DNA of 64,000 nt, from positions 622,562-686,561 of the forward strand of contig NZ_LMLU01000005.1 of assembly GCF_001422665.1 (NCBI RefSeq), written 5' to 3'. This document shows positions 49,638 through 58,174 of the stretch, one piece after another (position 1 is the stretch's first letter; each line of letters opens with the position of its first letter). The notes below the pieces were generated by a model, which saw only the letters and a program-made list of their open reading frames with translations, ran no database searches and was not told where the DNA came from. The stretch is from Arthrobacter sp. Leaf234 (GTDB lineage: Bacteria; Actinomycetota; Actinomycetes; Actinomycetales; Micrococcaceae). A program made the position numbers and the translations under genes.

Positions 49638-50684
49638 ATGGCACTGAACGATACCGACGCGCGCGTGACACGGAGGCGCCAGCGCCATCCCGTGCGCACC
49701 ACCCTGCTGGTCTTCGGTGCGCTCGTCGTCGTCGCCGCCCTCGTGGCCGGCGGCTACCTGTTCTCGCTCGCGCGTTCCTTCGATGCCGGCTCCGAGACGA
49801 TCGAGACAGCCTTCCCTGCGGAGGAATCGCGCCCCGCGGTGGCGCCCGAGGCCGAAGGGGCGGTCAACATCCTCCTGCTCGGCACCGATTCCCGGGCGAC
49901 GCCGGAAGAGCTGGGCGATACCGCCTCCACTGATCCTGTGGACAGTCGCGCGGACACCATGATGCTGATGCACGTCCCCGCGGACCGCCAGGACATCCAG
50001 GTCATGTCGATCATGCGTGACACGTGGACGGACATACCGGGACACGGCGAGGCCAAGGTCAACGCGGCCATGGCGCTCGGCGGCGTCCCGCTCGTAGTGC
50101 AGACCGTCGAAGGCCTGTTCGGCACGCGCATCGACCACGTGGCGAGCATCGACTTCGAGGGGTTCAAGGGCCTGACGGACGCACTCGGCGGCGTGCAGGT
50201 GGACAATCCGGTCGCGTTCCAGTCGCGGGGCAGTCAGGGGGAGTCCTTCGGTGCCGGACCGATCACCCTGCAGGGGGAATCGGCGCTCAAGTTCGTACGC
50301 GAACGCTATGCGTTCAGCGACGGCGATTACCAGCGGGTCAAGAACCAGCAGCTGTTCGTCAAGGCCGTGATGGGCAAGCTGTTGACCGCCGACACCCTCA
50401 CCGATCCTTGGAAGGTCTACGGCGTGGTCGATCGGACGTCCCCCTTCGTGGCGGTGGACTCCGGTCTCGACTCAGCCACCCTGGGATCGCTGGCCGTCTC
50501 GCTGCGCGGGGTCCGCTCCGGTGACATCGACTTCTTCACCCTTCCCACGTCGGGTACCGGGACCTCGGCGGACGGACAGTCGATCGTTGTCAAGGATGAC
50601 GCCGCCATCGCCCGGATCGCCGAGGCTTTGCAGACCGACACCCTGCGCGACTACGTGTCGTCGGCGCCGAATGGTGGATCGTGA
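49638..50684 (+). CDS. LytR-CpsA-Psr (LCP) family cell-wall glycopolymer ligase
   Basis: 348 residues. A cytoplasmic basic start, one membrane helix (about 20-43), then an extracellular LCP domain: ILLLGTDSR, SRADTMMLMHV, QVMSIMRDTWTDIPGHG, KVNAAMALGG, the FEGFKGLTDALGGVQV block, and RERYAFSDGDYQRVKNQQ with its conserved Arg residues. LCP enzymes attach teichoic acids or polysaccharides to peptidoglycan, fitting the rhamnose and export genes around it. A TATCAT -10-like box lies at 49587-49592. Its stop overlaps the next start. Confidence 0.94.
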   Translation: MALNDTDARVTRRRQRHPVRTTLLVFGALVVVAALVAGGYLFSLARSFDAGSETIETAFPAEESRPAVAPEAEGAVNILLLGTDSRATPEELGDTASTDPVDSRADTMMLMHVPADRQDIQVMSIMRDTWTDIPGHGEAKVNAAMALGGVPLVVQTVEGLFGTRIDHVASIDFEGFKGLTDALGGVQVDNPVAFQSRGSQGESFGAGPITLQGESALKFVRERYAFSDGDYQRVKNQQLFVKAVMGKLLTADTLTDPWKVYGVVDRTSPFVAVDSGLDSATLGSLAVSLRGVRSGDIDFFTLPTSGTGTSADGQSIVVKDDAAIARIAEALQTDTLRDYVSSAPNGGS

Positions 50685-51463
50685 GCGGGAAGCGCAGATC
50701 CGTGCGGCTGACCGCTCCTGCCGCCGTCGCGGGTGCCGTCCTCACGCTCGGCGTCATGGCCGGTCCGGGGGTTGCCGTGGAGACACCGGGCCCCACACCC
50801 GTCGTCACGCCGCCGCCGGCTGCTGCGACCCTGGCACCTGCTCCGTCGCTCAGTCCCGCTCCGGAGCCGGCCCCCACATCCCCCGACCCGGGGCCGGCGG
50901 TCCCGGAGCCTGCACCCGTTCCGCCCGCACCAGCTCCGGAGCCCTCGCCGGCCGCGGAGCCTCCTGCGGAAGTCCCTGTTCCGGGCGTCGATCCGGGGAC
51001 AGGCTTCCTGATCGACCCCGGGACCGGGTGGCTCGTCCACCCTCCGACGGGGTACCTCATCGAACCGGGGACGAATCTGCTGGTGATCCCCGGATCGCTC
51101 GCGTACTCGTCCTTCCGCTGGGATCCGCTGACCGATCTCGTCGAGGACCTGCGGGAGGAGGAGTTGCCGTCTCCGTCCGCCTCGCCGTCGACCGAGCCGA
51201 GGACGACGTCGCCCGGACAGCCGACCGCACAGCCGACCGCGAAGCCGACGGCGGAGAGGCCGACCACGACAGCCTCCGCCCGTCCGTCCGCGACACCTAC
51301 AGCGCCCGCAACGGACGAAGCGGTCTCCGGCTCGGCAGAGATGGACCAGGCGTCCAGCCGATCGATCGGCACGCATCCGGCGACGCGGGTGCTCGTCATC
51401 GTCCTGCTCCTCGGGCTCGGGGTGCTGTACTACCGGCGGCTGCGCACGGGCCGGACCGTCTGA
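50681..51463 (+). CDS. Exported, membrane-anchored protein with xLIxPxTG repeats (B)
   Basis: 260 residues, same plan as the protein at 46303: signal sequence (1-33), a Pro/Ala-rich spacer (35-100), four eight-residue repeats (about 103-137: VDPGTG, FLIDPGTG, WLVHPPTG, YLIEPGT, NLLVIPGS), the closing SLAYSSFRWDPLTDLVED, a Ser/Thr/Pro-rich stretch, and a C-terminal membrane helix (VLVIVLLLGLGVLYY) with a basic tail. GTG 50681 overlaps the LCP stop (GTGA), so it is translationally coupled to the LCP ligase. That ties it to glycopolymer attachment or anchoring. Confidence 0.8.
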   Translation: MSGKRRSVRLTAPAAVAGAVLTLGVMAGPGVAVETPGPTPVVTPPPAAATLAPAPSLSPAPEPAPTSPDPGPAVPEPAPVPPAPAPEPSPAAEPPAEVPVPGVDPGTGFLIDPGTGWLVHPPTGYLIEPGTNLLVIPGSLAYSSFRWDPLTDLVEDLREEELPSPSASPSTEPRTTSPGQPTAQPTAKPTAERPTTTASARPSATPTAPATDEAVSGSAEMDQASSRSIGTHPATRVLVIVLLLGLGVLYYRRLRTGRTV

Positions 51464-51500
51464 TGACGCGTCCATGCAGCTTGACGCTACGATGGGCGGA

Positions 51501-51575
51501 ATGATCAGGTCGCAAGCTCCGCTGGGGGGTGGTCCCGTTGCGCGTCATGCTCCTCACGCACTCCTATTCGCCTGA
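51501..51575 (+). other. Possible leaderless upstream ORF overlapping a glycosyltransferase start
   Basis: ATG 51501 lies seven bases after TACGAT (51488-51493), the same spacing as the leaderless genes here. It opens a 24-codon frame (MIRSQAPLGGGPVARHAPHA...) that ends at 51575, inside the glycosyltransferase gene in another frame. It may act as a coupling or regulatory ORF, or be chance. Confidence 0.3.
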
Positions 51576-52737
51576 GCACAGCCCGCCCCAGCGCAGATGG
51601 ACGCAGCTCGTGCGATCCTTCAGGGCAGAGGGCTGGGACGTCGACGTGGTGACCCCGGTGGCGCACGCGCCCTACGGCCGCAGGACCCTGACCAGTCATC
51701 AGGCGGGCCGCGTGTTCCGGACGGACCGCGGTGCATCCGGCGAACAGATCCGCCGTGTCCCGTTCCTGTGGCACCGGACCACGCGCAGCGGACGCCTGAT
51801 CAACCACCTGTTCTCCGCCGCCATGAGCATCCCTGCCTCGGCTTTCGCCCCCCGCCCGGATGTCGTCGTCGTGACCGTGCCGAGCCTACCCATCCTCGGC
51901 GCGGGATTCGTGGTCTCGCGCATGCTGAGGAGGCCACTGGTGGTCGACATGCGCGATGCCTGGCCGGACATCGCCCGCGATGCGCGCATCGTCCAGGGGA
52001 ACGCGAAGAGCCTCGCGGAGCGGATCATCATCGCGATCCAGGACCGCGCGAATCTCGTGGTGACGGTGACCTATGGTTTCGCCCACACACTGCGCGAGAG
52101 GGGACTGAAGAACGTCGCGACGGTCACCAACGGTATCGACATGGCCTCCATCCGGGACATGGCGCCCCCGGCCGGTCGGCAGGACCGCCTCGAGGTCCTC
52201 TACCTGGGCAACCACGGCGAGAGCCAGCGCCTCGACGTGCCGATCCGCGCCGCTGCGCTCGTCGGACCGAAGATGAGACTGACCCTCGTGGGACACGGGG
52301 TGGAGCGGAACGAGCTCATGGCTCTCGCCCGACGGCTCGACGCGCCCGTCGAATTCCACCCCCCGGTCCACGGACCGGAGATCATGGACTACTACGAGCG
52401 TGCCGACACCTGCATCGTGACGCTGCGGGACGACTGGAAGTCGTTCGACACCACCATCCCGTCGAAGACCTATGAGGTGCTCTCGGTGGGACGACATGTC
52501 ACGGGCATCGTCCGCGGAGAGGCCCGCAGCATCCTGGAGGAAGCCGAGGCAGGGCACATCGTGCCCTCGGAGGCGACGGCGGTCGCTGAGCTCTGGAACA
52601 CCCTGGCGGACAACCGGCACCTGCTGAGGATCGGCGAGCAGGGACGGACCTGGGTCCGGAACAATGCCAATGTGCACGCGCTGGGCCGCACCTACATCGA
52701 CCTCATCACCGAGGTAGCGGGACGACCGCGCCGGTGA
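51529..52737 (+). CDS. Family 4-type glycosyltransferase
   Basis: 402 residues, GT-B fold. N-terminal VMLLTHSYSPEHSPPQRRWT is typical of WbuB-like enzymes. DMRDAWPDIARD, VTNGIDMASI, LYLGNHGESQRLD and the donor-site SKTYEVLSVGRHV follow. GTG 51529 is given. TTG 51538 has a better-spaced G-rich site and would start MRVMLLTHSYSPE, the more usual N-terminus. Probably adds a sugar to the lipid-linked glycan. The sugar is unknown. Confidence 0.88.
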   Translation: MVPLRVMLLTHSYSPEHSPPQRRWTQLVRSFRAEGWDVDVVTPVAHAPYGRRTLTSHQAGRVFRTDRGASGEQIRRVPFLWHRTTRSGRLINHLFSAAMSIPASAFAPRPDVVVVTVPSLPILGAGFVVSRMLRRPLVVDMRDAWPDIARDARIVQGNAKSLAERIIIAIQDRANLVVTVTYGFAHTLRERGLKNVATVTNGIDMASIRDMAPPAGRQDRLEVLYLGNHGESQRLDVPIRAAALVGPKMRLTLVGHGVERNELMALARRLDAPVEFHPPVHGPEIMDYYERADTCIVTLRDDWKSFDTTIPSKTYEVLSVGRHVTGIVRGEARSILEEAEAGHIVPSEATAVAELWNTLADNRHLLRIGEQGRTWVRNNANVHALGRTYIDLITEVAGRPRR

Positions 52738-54482
52738 GGATGCTCCGCCTGCTCGGCAACCTCCGGCTCGCCGGGGCCACGGCCCGCACCCATGTGAAGG
52801 ACGATCCGGTCATCCTCGCCATCCAGGTGAGCCGCAGGCTGCCGCCCGGTCTCGTCCGTCGACTGGCAGGCACCATCGGATCGTCGGCGGGGGACCGGGG
52901 GAGCCGCCTCCCGGTGGTCCGGGCGCTCGCGGCCCATCTGCTCGGGCGAGCGTCCGGCGTCGAATCGATCCTCTGCAGCGCCCTGGACGCCGGGATCAGC
53001 GCGCGCTCCGCACGCCGGTTGGCCGACGTCGCCCTGGCGGCGGGCATGCTCGACGAGGCCGCCGCCTTGCTGGCCCGGGCCGGTTCCGGAGCCGGGACGG
53101 CGGGGCAGCGGGCACGCCGTCGGTGGTACGACGGCGACATGAGCGGCGCGGTCGGGGTGCTTAACGAGGCGGGCCGGCATCACCACGCAGAGCGGCTTGC
53201 CGGGGAGGTGCGGGTCTACGAGGGCTGGACGCCGTCCGTCCCCGGGGTCTCGGGCTACACGCCACGGGGGAGAACCGTCCTGCACCTGCTGACCAACTCG
53301 CTGCCGCACACGGGAAGCGGCTACGCGCAGCGCACCCATTCGCTCCTCAAGGCCCAGGCGGAGGCCGGGTGGACGGTCCACGCCGCGACGAGGATCGGCT
53401 ACCCCGTCCAGGTGGGGAAGCTCTTCGCGGCTGACGTCGACGTGATCGACGGCGTCACCTACCATCGACTGCTTCCGGTCCCAATGTCCCGGGGATTCGA
53501 TGAGCGCCTGCAGCAGCAGGCCGACGAGTTGCTCCGACTCGCTCTGGACCTCGAGCCCTCCGTCCTGCATGCGACGACGCCCTTCACGAACGGGATCGTC
53601 GTGGAGCAGGTGGGGCGCGCCCTGGGCATACCGTGGGTGTACGAGGCCCGCGGTCAACTCGCGGACACCTGGGCGTCGACCCGCCCGGCATACGTGAAGG
53701 CGAGCGAACGCTATAGGCTCTTCACTGATCGTGAAGCACAGGTGATGCGCAATGCCAGCCTCGTGGTGACGTTAGGTGAGGCTATGAGACAGGGAATTGT
53801 GCGCAACGGAGTCCCGGAGGACAAGATCCTGCTGAGCCCGAACGCGGTCGGCGACGAGTATCTCGACGATCCCCTCCCGCCGGCGGAAGCTCGCCGTTCC
53901 CTGGGGCTGCCCGGGACCGGTGTCTTCGTCGGCACGGTCAGCAGCCTCGTCGACTACGAGGGTCTGGACACCCTCCTCCGAGCCGTCGCCCTCCTGGCCC
54001 CGGCCCGACCGGACCTGCACTGCCTGATCGTGGGCGACGGTGCCGCAGCTGCCTCCCTCACGTCGCTGGCCCTCGAACTGGGCATCGCCTCGCGCGTGAC
54101 GTTCACCGGCCGGGTCCCCCGGCACCAGGCACGGTCCTACCACCAGGCTCTCGACATCTTCGTGGTGCCGCGCAGGGACCTCGACGTGACGAGCGCCGTC
54201 ACGCCGCTCAAACCGGTGGAGGCCATGGCCTGCGGCCGCGCCGTCGTCGCCAGCGACCTGCCGGCGCTGCGGGAGATCGTCACGGACGGCGTCACCGGTC
54301 TCCTGGTCGAGCCCGAGAGCCCCGACGCGCTCGCGAAAGCCATCGCGCGTCTCCTGGACGACCCGTCGGAGCGTTCCGGCCTCGGCACTCACGGCCGGGC
54401 GCAGGCACTGGCGACCCGCGTCTGGTCGCACAATGCCGCCGAGCTCTCCGACGCCTACCGGCTCCTGGAAGCCACCTCCTGA
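52734..54482 (+). CDS. Family 4 glycosyltransferase with N-terminal helical extension
   Basis: 582 residues. Residues 1 to about 175 are Ala/Arg/Leu-rich helices of unknown role. The GT-B domains follow (LHLLTNSLPHTGSGYAQRTH, EARGQLADTWAS, LSPNAVGDEYLDD, GTVSSLVDYEGLDTLLRA and the donor-site segment PLKPVEAMACGRAVVASDLP). GTG 52734 overlaps the stop of the preceding glycosyltransferase, and its stop overlaps the ABC permease start by one base. It therefore belongs to the glycan operon. Confidence 0.88.
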   Translation: MRMLRLLGNLRLAGATARTHVKDDPVILAIQVSRRLPPGLVRRLAGTIGSSAGDRGSRLPVVRALAAHLLGRASGVESILCSALDAGISARSARRLADVALAAGMLDEAAALLARAGSGAGTAGQRARRRWYDGDMSGAVGVLNEAGRHHHAERLAGEVRVYEGWTPSVPGVSGYTPRGRTVLHLLTNSLPHTGSGYAQRTHSLLKAQAEAGWTVHAATRIGYPVQVGKLFAADVDVIDGVTYHRLLPVPMSRGFDERLQQQADELLRLALDLEPSVLHATTPFTNGIVVEQVGRALGIPWVYEARGQLADTWASTRPAYVKASERYRLFTDREAQVMRNASLVVTLGEAMRQGIVRNGVPEDKILLSPNAVGDEYLDDPLPPAEARRSLGLPGTGVFVGTVSSLVDYEGLDTLLRAVALLAPARPDLHCLIVGDGAAAASLTSLALELGIASRVTFTGRVPRHQARSYHQALDIFVVPRRDLDVTSAVTPLKPVEAMACGRAVVASDLPALREIVTDGVTGLLVEPESPDALAKAIARLLDDPSERSGLGTHGRAQALATRVWSHNAAELSDAYRLLEATS

Positions 54483-55378
54483 TGGCCGACGACGGCCAGG
54501 AGGAGCAGGAAACCCGGGAGTCGGCCGGAGTCAGGGTGATCCCCGTCTCCACGCGCGGATTGCTCCGGATCGGCGCGCGGCCCGGATTCCTCGACTACCT
54601 GAAGCAGATCTGGGACCATCGCGCCTTCATCGTCTACGATGCGCGAGCGCGGGTCAGCAGCGGCAACCGGAGGGATCGACTGGGCAGCGCCTGGATGATC
54701 CTCAACCCGGTCCTCAACGGGCTCACGTTCTACCTCATCTTCGGCCTGCTGCTGAACACCAGCCGCGGCATCCCGAACTTCATCGGCTACCTCGTCATCG
54801 GAGTGTTCCTCTTCCAGATCAGCGCTCGGGCCATCACCAACGGAGCACGCTCGGTCCAGGCGAACAAGGCGGTCATCCAGGCGTTCAACTTCCCTCGCGC
54901 CACGCTTCCCATCTCGGTGAACGTGCGGGAGATCCTGGCCTCCGTGCCGGTGCTCATCACCATGCTGATCCTCATCCTGATCTTCCCGCCGGTGGAGGAC
55001 ATCACCTGGCGCTGGTTCCTGATCCTCCCGGCCCTCTTCCTCCAGGCGGTCTTCAACCTCGGCGTCGGGCTGATCCTCGCCCGGATGATCTCGCGCATCA
55101 ACGACATCACCCATCTCCTGAGCTTCGCGCTACGGGTCTGGATGTACGCCTCCGCCGTGTTCTTCTCGTACGAGCGATTCATCGACCACGAGGTGCTGTT
55201 GACCATCGTCCAGCTCAATCCCCTCTTCAACGTGCTCGACATCGTGCGGGACTGCGTGCTCTATGCGACGCTGCCGTCCTGGGGCTCCTGGGGTGTCCTC
55301 TCCGCCTGGGCGTTCGGCTCGCTGATCCTCGGCATGGTGTTCTTCTGGAAGGCCGAGGAATCGTATGTCCGCGAATAG
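54482..55378 (+). CDS. ABC-2 type polysaccharide/teichoic acid export permease
   Basis: 298 residues. An amphipathic N-terminus (GFLDYLKQIWDHRAFIVYDA) precedes six membrane helices (LNGLTFYLIFGLLLN through LSAWAFGSLILGMVFFW). It resembles TagG/Wzm/RfbA-type exporters. The partner ATPase gene starts 14 bases before its stop. Exports a lipid-linked glycan across the membrane. Confidence 0.92.
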   Translation: MADDGQEEQETRESAGVRVIPVSTRGLLRIGARPGFLDYLKQIWDHRAFIVYDARARVSSGNRRDRLGSAWMILNPVLNGLTFYLIFGLLLNTSRGIPNFIGYLVIGVFLFQISARAITNGARSVQANKAVIQAFNFPRATLPISVNVREILASVPVLITMLILILIFPPVEDITWRWFLILPALFLQAVFNLGVGLILARMISRINDITHLLSFALRVWMYASAVFFSYERFIDHEVLLTIVQLNPLFNVLDIVRDCVLYATLPSWGSWGVLSAWAFGSLILGMVFFWKAEESYVRE

Positions 55379-56255
55379 GCAGGACGACGGCGGCGAGGGA
55401 GTCCTGCCCACGGTGGTCGTCAGCGGGGTCAGCATGCGCTACCACGTCCCTTCGACCGACGCGCGGAGGGCGGAGGTGCCCGCCGGAGTCGGCGGGCTGG
55501 TCCGCAGGTTGCTCGGTCGCCCTCCGCTCGTTCCCGTGGACGCACTGAACCCGTTGTCCCTCGTGGCGGAACACGGCGAGGCGATCGGGATCGTGGGGCG
55601 GAACGGATCGGGGAAGAGCACCCTCATGCGGCTCATCAGCGGTCAGAGCAATCCGACCGCCGGAGCGGTCTACGCCTCCAGCGTCCCCGTGATGCTGGGC
55701 GTCAATGCCGCGCTGGTCCCTGAACTGTCCGGCGACCACAACATCATCCTGGGATGCCTCGCCATGGGCATGACCCGGCCGGAGATCGACGAGAAGTTCG
55801 CATCGATCGTCGACCTGTCCGGGCTGGGTAAGGCGATCCACCTCCCCATGCGGTCCTACTCGTCCGGGATGTCGTCCCGGCTCCGCTTCGCGATCGCCGC
55901 CAGTGTCGATCCCGAGATCCTCCTCATCGACGAGGCGCTCAACACGGGCGATGCCCAGTTCCGGGAACGCAGCAAGGAGCGGATGAACGAGCTCCGGGCG
56001 AGCGCCGGCTCCGTCTTCCTGGTCAGCCACAGCCTGGGCACCATCAGGGAGATGTGCACGCGAGCGCTCTGGCTGGACGAGGGTGACCTCCTGATGGACG
56101 GGGACCCGGCGGCGGTCACTGCGGCGTACCTGGACTACACGCGCCATCTCACCAAGGGCAATCTCGACAGCGCCGCCGCGCTTCGCGAGGAAGCACGCAG
56201 CACGCTGGTCGTCACCGAGATCGAGGCCCAGGCACCGGGACGCAGGAAGGCATGA
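55365..56255 (+). CDS. ABC transporter ATPase for polysaccharide/teichoic acid export
   Basis: 296 residues. Walker A GRNGSGKST, signature SYSSGMSSRLRFAIA (variant of LSGGQ typical of TagH/Wzt), Walker B ILLIDEAL, and the switch His in VSHSLG. No long Wzt-type carbohydrate-binding domain follows, only a tail of about 45 residues. Forms the exporter with the upstream permease. The stop overlaps the next gene by four bases. Confidence 0.93.
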   Translation: MSANRQDDGGEGVLPTVVVSGVSMRYHVPSTDARRAEVPAGVGGLVRRLLGRPPLVPVDALNPLSLVAEHGEAIGIVGRNGSGKSTLMRLISGQSNPTAGAVYASSVPVMLGVNAALVPELSGDHNIILGCLAMGMTRPEIDEKFASIVDLSGLGKAIHLPMRSYSSGMSSRLRFAIAASVDPEILLIDEALNTGDAQFRERSKERMNELRASAGSVFLVSHSLGTIREMCTRALWLDEGDLLMDGDPAAVTAAYLDYTRHLTKGNLDSAAALREEARSTLVVTEIEAQAPGRRKA

Positions 56256-58174
56256 TCAGCGGTGCTACGGGTTCGCTGGTGCGCCTGAGGCGCGGATTCT
56301 GGCACCTGCGCCGCGGTGGTGTCCGGCAGCTACAAGCCTGGAGCCGCAGGGAGCGCGCCCAGCAGCGTCATCTCGTCCCGGGGGGCGTGCGGGGAGCCGA
56401 GGGAGCGTGGCTCGGCCATGGCCGCCGCAGGCACCTGACCTTCGCTCCCACCTCTTCCGTGGCGCGGACGGCCCGCCGGAGTGAGCTGCGTGTAGGTGTC
56501 ATCCTCGACGAGTTCTCCTCTGCCGCCTTCGCCTTCGAGTGGACCGTCATCCCGCTCGATCCCCGCCGCTGGCTGGAGCAGTGCGAGGGGGAGCGTCTCG
56601 ATTTCGTCTTCGTCGAGTCCGCCTGGTCCGGGAACAACCGTCTGTGGCGAGGGAAGGTCGGGGGGCCGGAGGGTCCCTCACCCGAGTTCCGTGACCTCAT
56701 GGGCTGGTGCACGGGGCATGGCGTGCCTACAGCGTTCTGGAACAAGGAGGATCCGCCCCACTACGGGGACTTCCTCCAGGCGGCAGGGCTCGCAGACTGG
56801 GTGTTCACCTCTGACGAGGGCCGCCTGCCGTCCTACCGGGAGGATCTGGGGCACGACCGTGTCGCAGTGCTTCCCTTCGCTGCCCAGCCCGCCCTCCACA
56901 ATCCCGTCCGCCCTCCGCACGGCCGGCACGCCAGGGACGTCGCCTTCGCCGGCATGTACTTCGCCCACAAGTACCCCGAGCGTCGGGAGCAGCTCCAGAT
57001 GCTCCTCGGCGGCGCGATGGACGCCGGTACCGGGATGAGGTTCGGGCTCGAGATCTTCTCCCGCATGCTCGGCGGCGATCCCGAGTACCAGTTTCCCGCG
57101 CCACTGGACGCCCGCGTCGTCGGAAGCCTCCGGTACGACCAGATGCTGACCGCCTACAAGGCCTTCAAGGTGTTCCTGAACGCCAATTCCGTCGTCGACT
57201 CACCCAGTATGTGCGCACGGCGCATCTTCGAGATCTCGGCCAGTGGGACACCGGTGGTCTCCGCCCCGAGCGCGGCCATCCCGGAATTCTTCACCGCGGA
57301 CGAAGTCCCGGTCGCGGCGACGCGCGCCGAGACGGCCCACCTCGTCCGCGCCCTCGTGCGCAATCCCGAGTTCAACGACCGCACCGCCCATCGCGCGCAG
57401 CGTCGGATCTGGGCCGGGCACACCTACGCGCACAGGGCCGAACGCGTCGTCGAGGCCGTGCTGCCCGACCACCGGGACCCCGTCACCCGCCCCACGGTCT
57501 CGGCCCTCGTCCCCACCATCCGCGCGGGGCAACTGGAGCACATCTGCCGCACCCTCGGCGGACAAGCGGGCGTCCAGGCGCAGCTCGTGCTCCTCGCCCA
57601 CGGGATACCGCTCCTGGAGCGGGAGGTCCGCGCCACCGCCCTCGCCCACGGGATCCACGACGTCGTGTTCCTGTCCGAGGTGCCGGGCACCACTCTCGGC
57701 GCATGCCTCAACCGCTGCGCCGACGCTGCGGACGGTCAGGTGCTCGCCAAGATGGACGACGACGACCACTACGGGCCGCAGTACCTGAGCGACCAGCTGT
57801 TCGCGCTCGAGTACTCCGGTGCGGACGTGGTGGGCAAGCAGGCCCACTACATGCATCTCACCTCGTCGGACGCGGTGATCCTGAGATCGGGCGAACGGGA
57901 GCACCGCTTCACCGACTTCGTCATGGGCCCCACCATCGTCGCGCGTGCCGAGTTCCTCAGGGCCGAGCGGTTCCCCGACCGCCGGAGCGGCGAGGACACG
58001 GAGTTCCTGCGAAAGGTGTCGACGAGCGGTGGGACCATCTACTCCGCAGACCGATTCAACTACGTCCAGATCCGGAACGCGTCCGGCCATACCTGGCAGA
58101 TCGGCGATTCCGAGCTCCTTGCACAGGGCGATCTCAAGTTCTACGGAAGGCCACATGAGCACGTTGATATCTGA
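56252..58174 (+). CDS. Two-domain glycosyltransferase: CgeB-like plus family 2-like
   Basis: 640 residues. A basic start (1-70), then a CgeB/GT-B-like domain (about 75-400: VGVILDEFSSAAFAFEW, WNKEDPPHYGDFLQAAGLAD, RIFEISASGTPVVSAPSAAI). A GT-A-like domain follows (about 410-620: VSALVPTIRAGQLEHICRTL, a DDDDH metal-binding motif in KMDDDDHYGPQYLS, GEDTEFLRKV). Both parts have glycosyltransferase features, so it may add two different sugars or a disaccharide. It overlaps the ATPase gene and the following dehydrogenase gene. Confidence 0.82.
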   Translation: MISGATGSLVRLRRGFWHLRRGGVRQLQAWSRRERAQQRHLVPGGVRGAEGAWLGHGRRRHLTFAPTSSVARTARRSELRVGVILDEFSSAAFAFEWTVIPLDPRRWLEQCEGERLDFVFVESAWSGNNRLWRGKVGGPEGPSPEFRDLMGWCTGHGVPTAFWNKEDPPHYGDFLQAAGLADWVFTSDEGRLPSYREDLGHDRVAVLPFAAQPALHNPVRPPHGRHARDVAFAGMYFAHKYPERREQLQMLLGGAMDAGTGMRFGLEIFSRMLGGDPEYQFPAPLDARVVGSLRYDQMLTAYKAFKVFLNANSVVDSPSMCARRIFEISASGTPVVSAPSAAIPEFFTADEVPVAATRAETAHLVRALVRNPEFNDRTAHRAQRRIWAGHTYAHRAERVVEAVLPDHRDPVTRPTVSALVPTIRAGQLEHICRTLGGQAGVQAQLVLLAHGIPLLEREVRATALAHGIHDVVFLSEVPGTTLGACLNRCADAADGQVLAKMDDDDHYGPQYLSDQLFALEYSGADVVGKQAHYMHLTSSDAVILRSGEREHRFTDFVMGPTIVARAEFLRAERFPDRRSGEDTEFLRKVSTSGGTIYSADRFNYVQIRNASGHTWQIGDSELLAQGDLKFYGRPHEHVDI

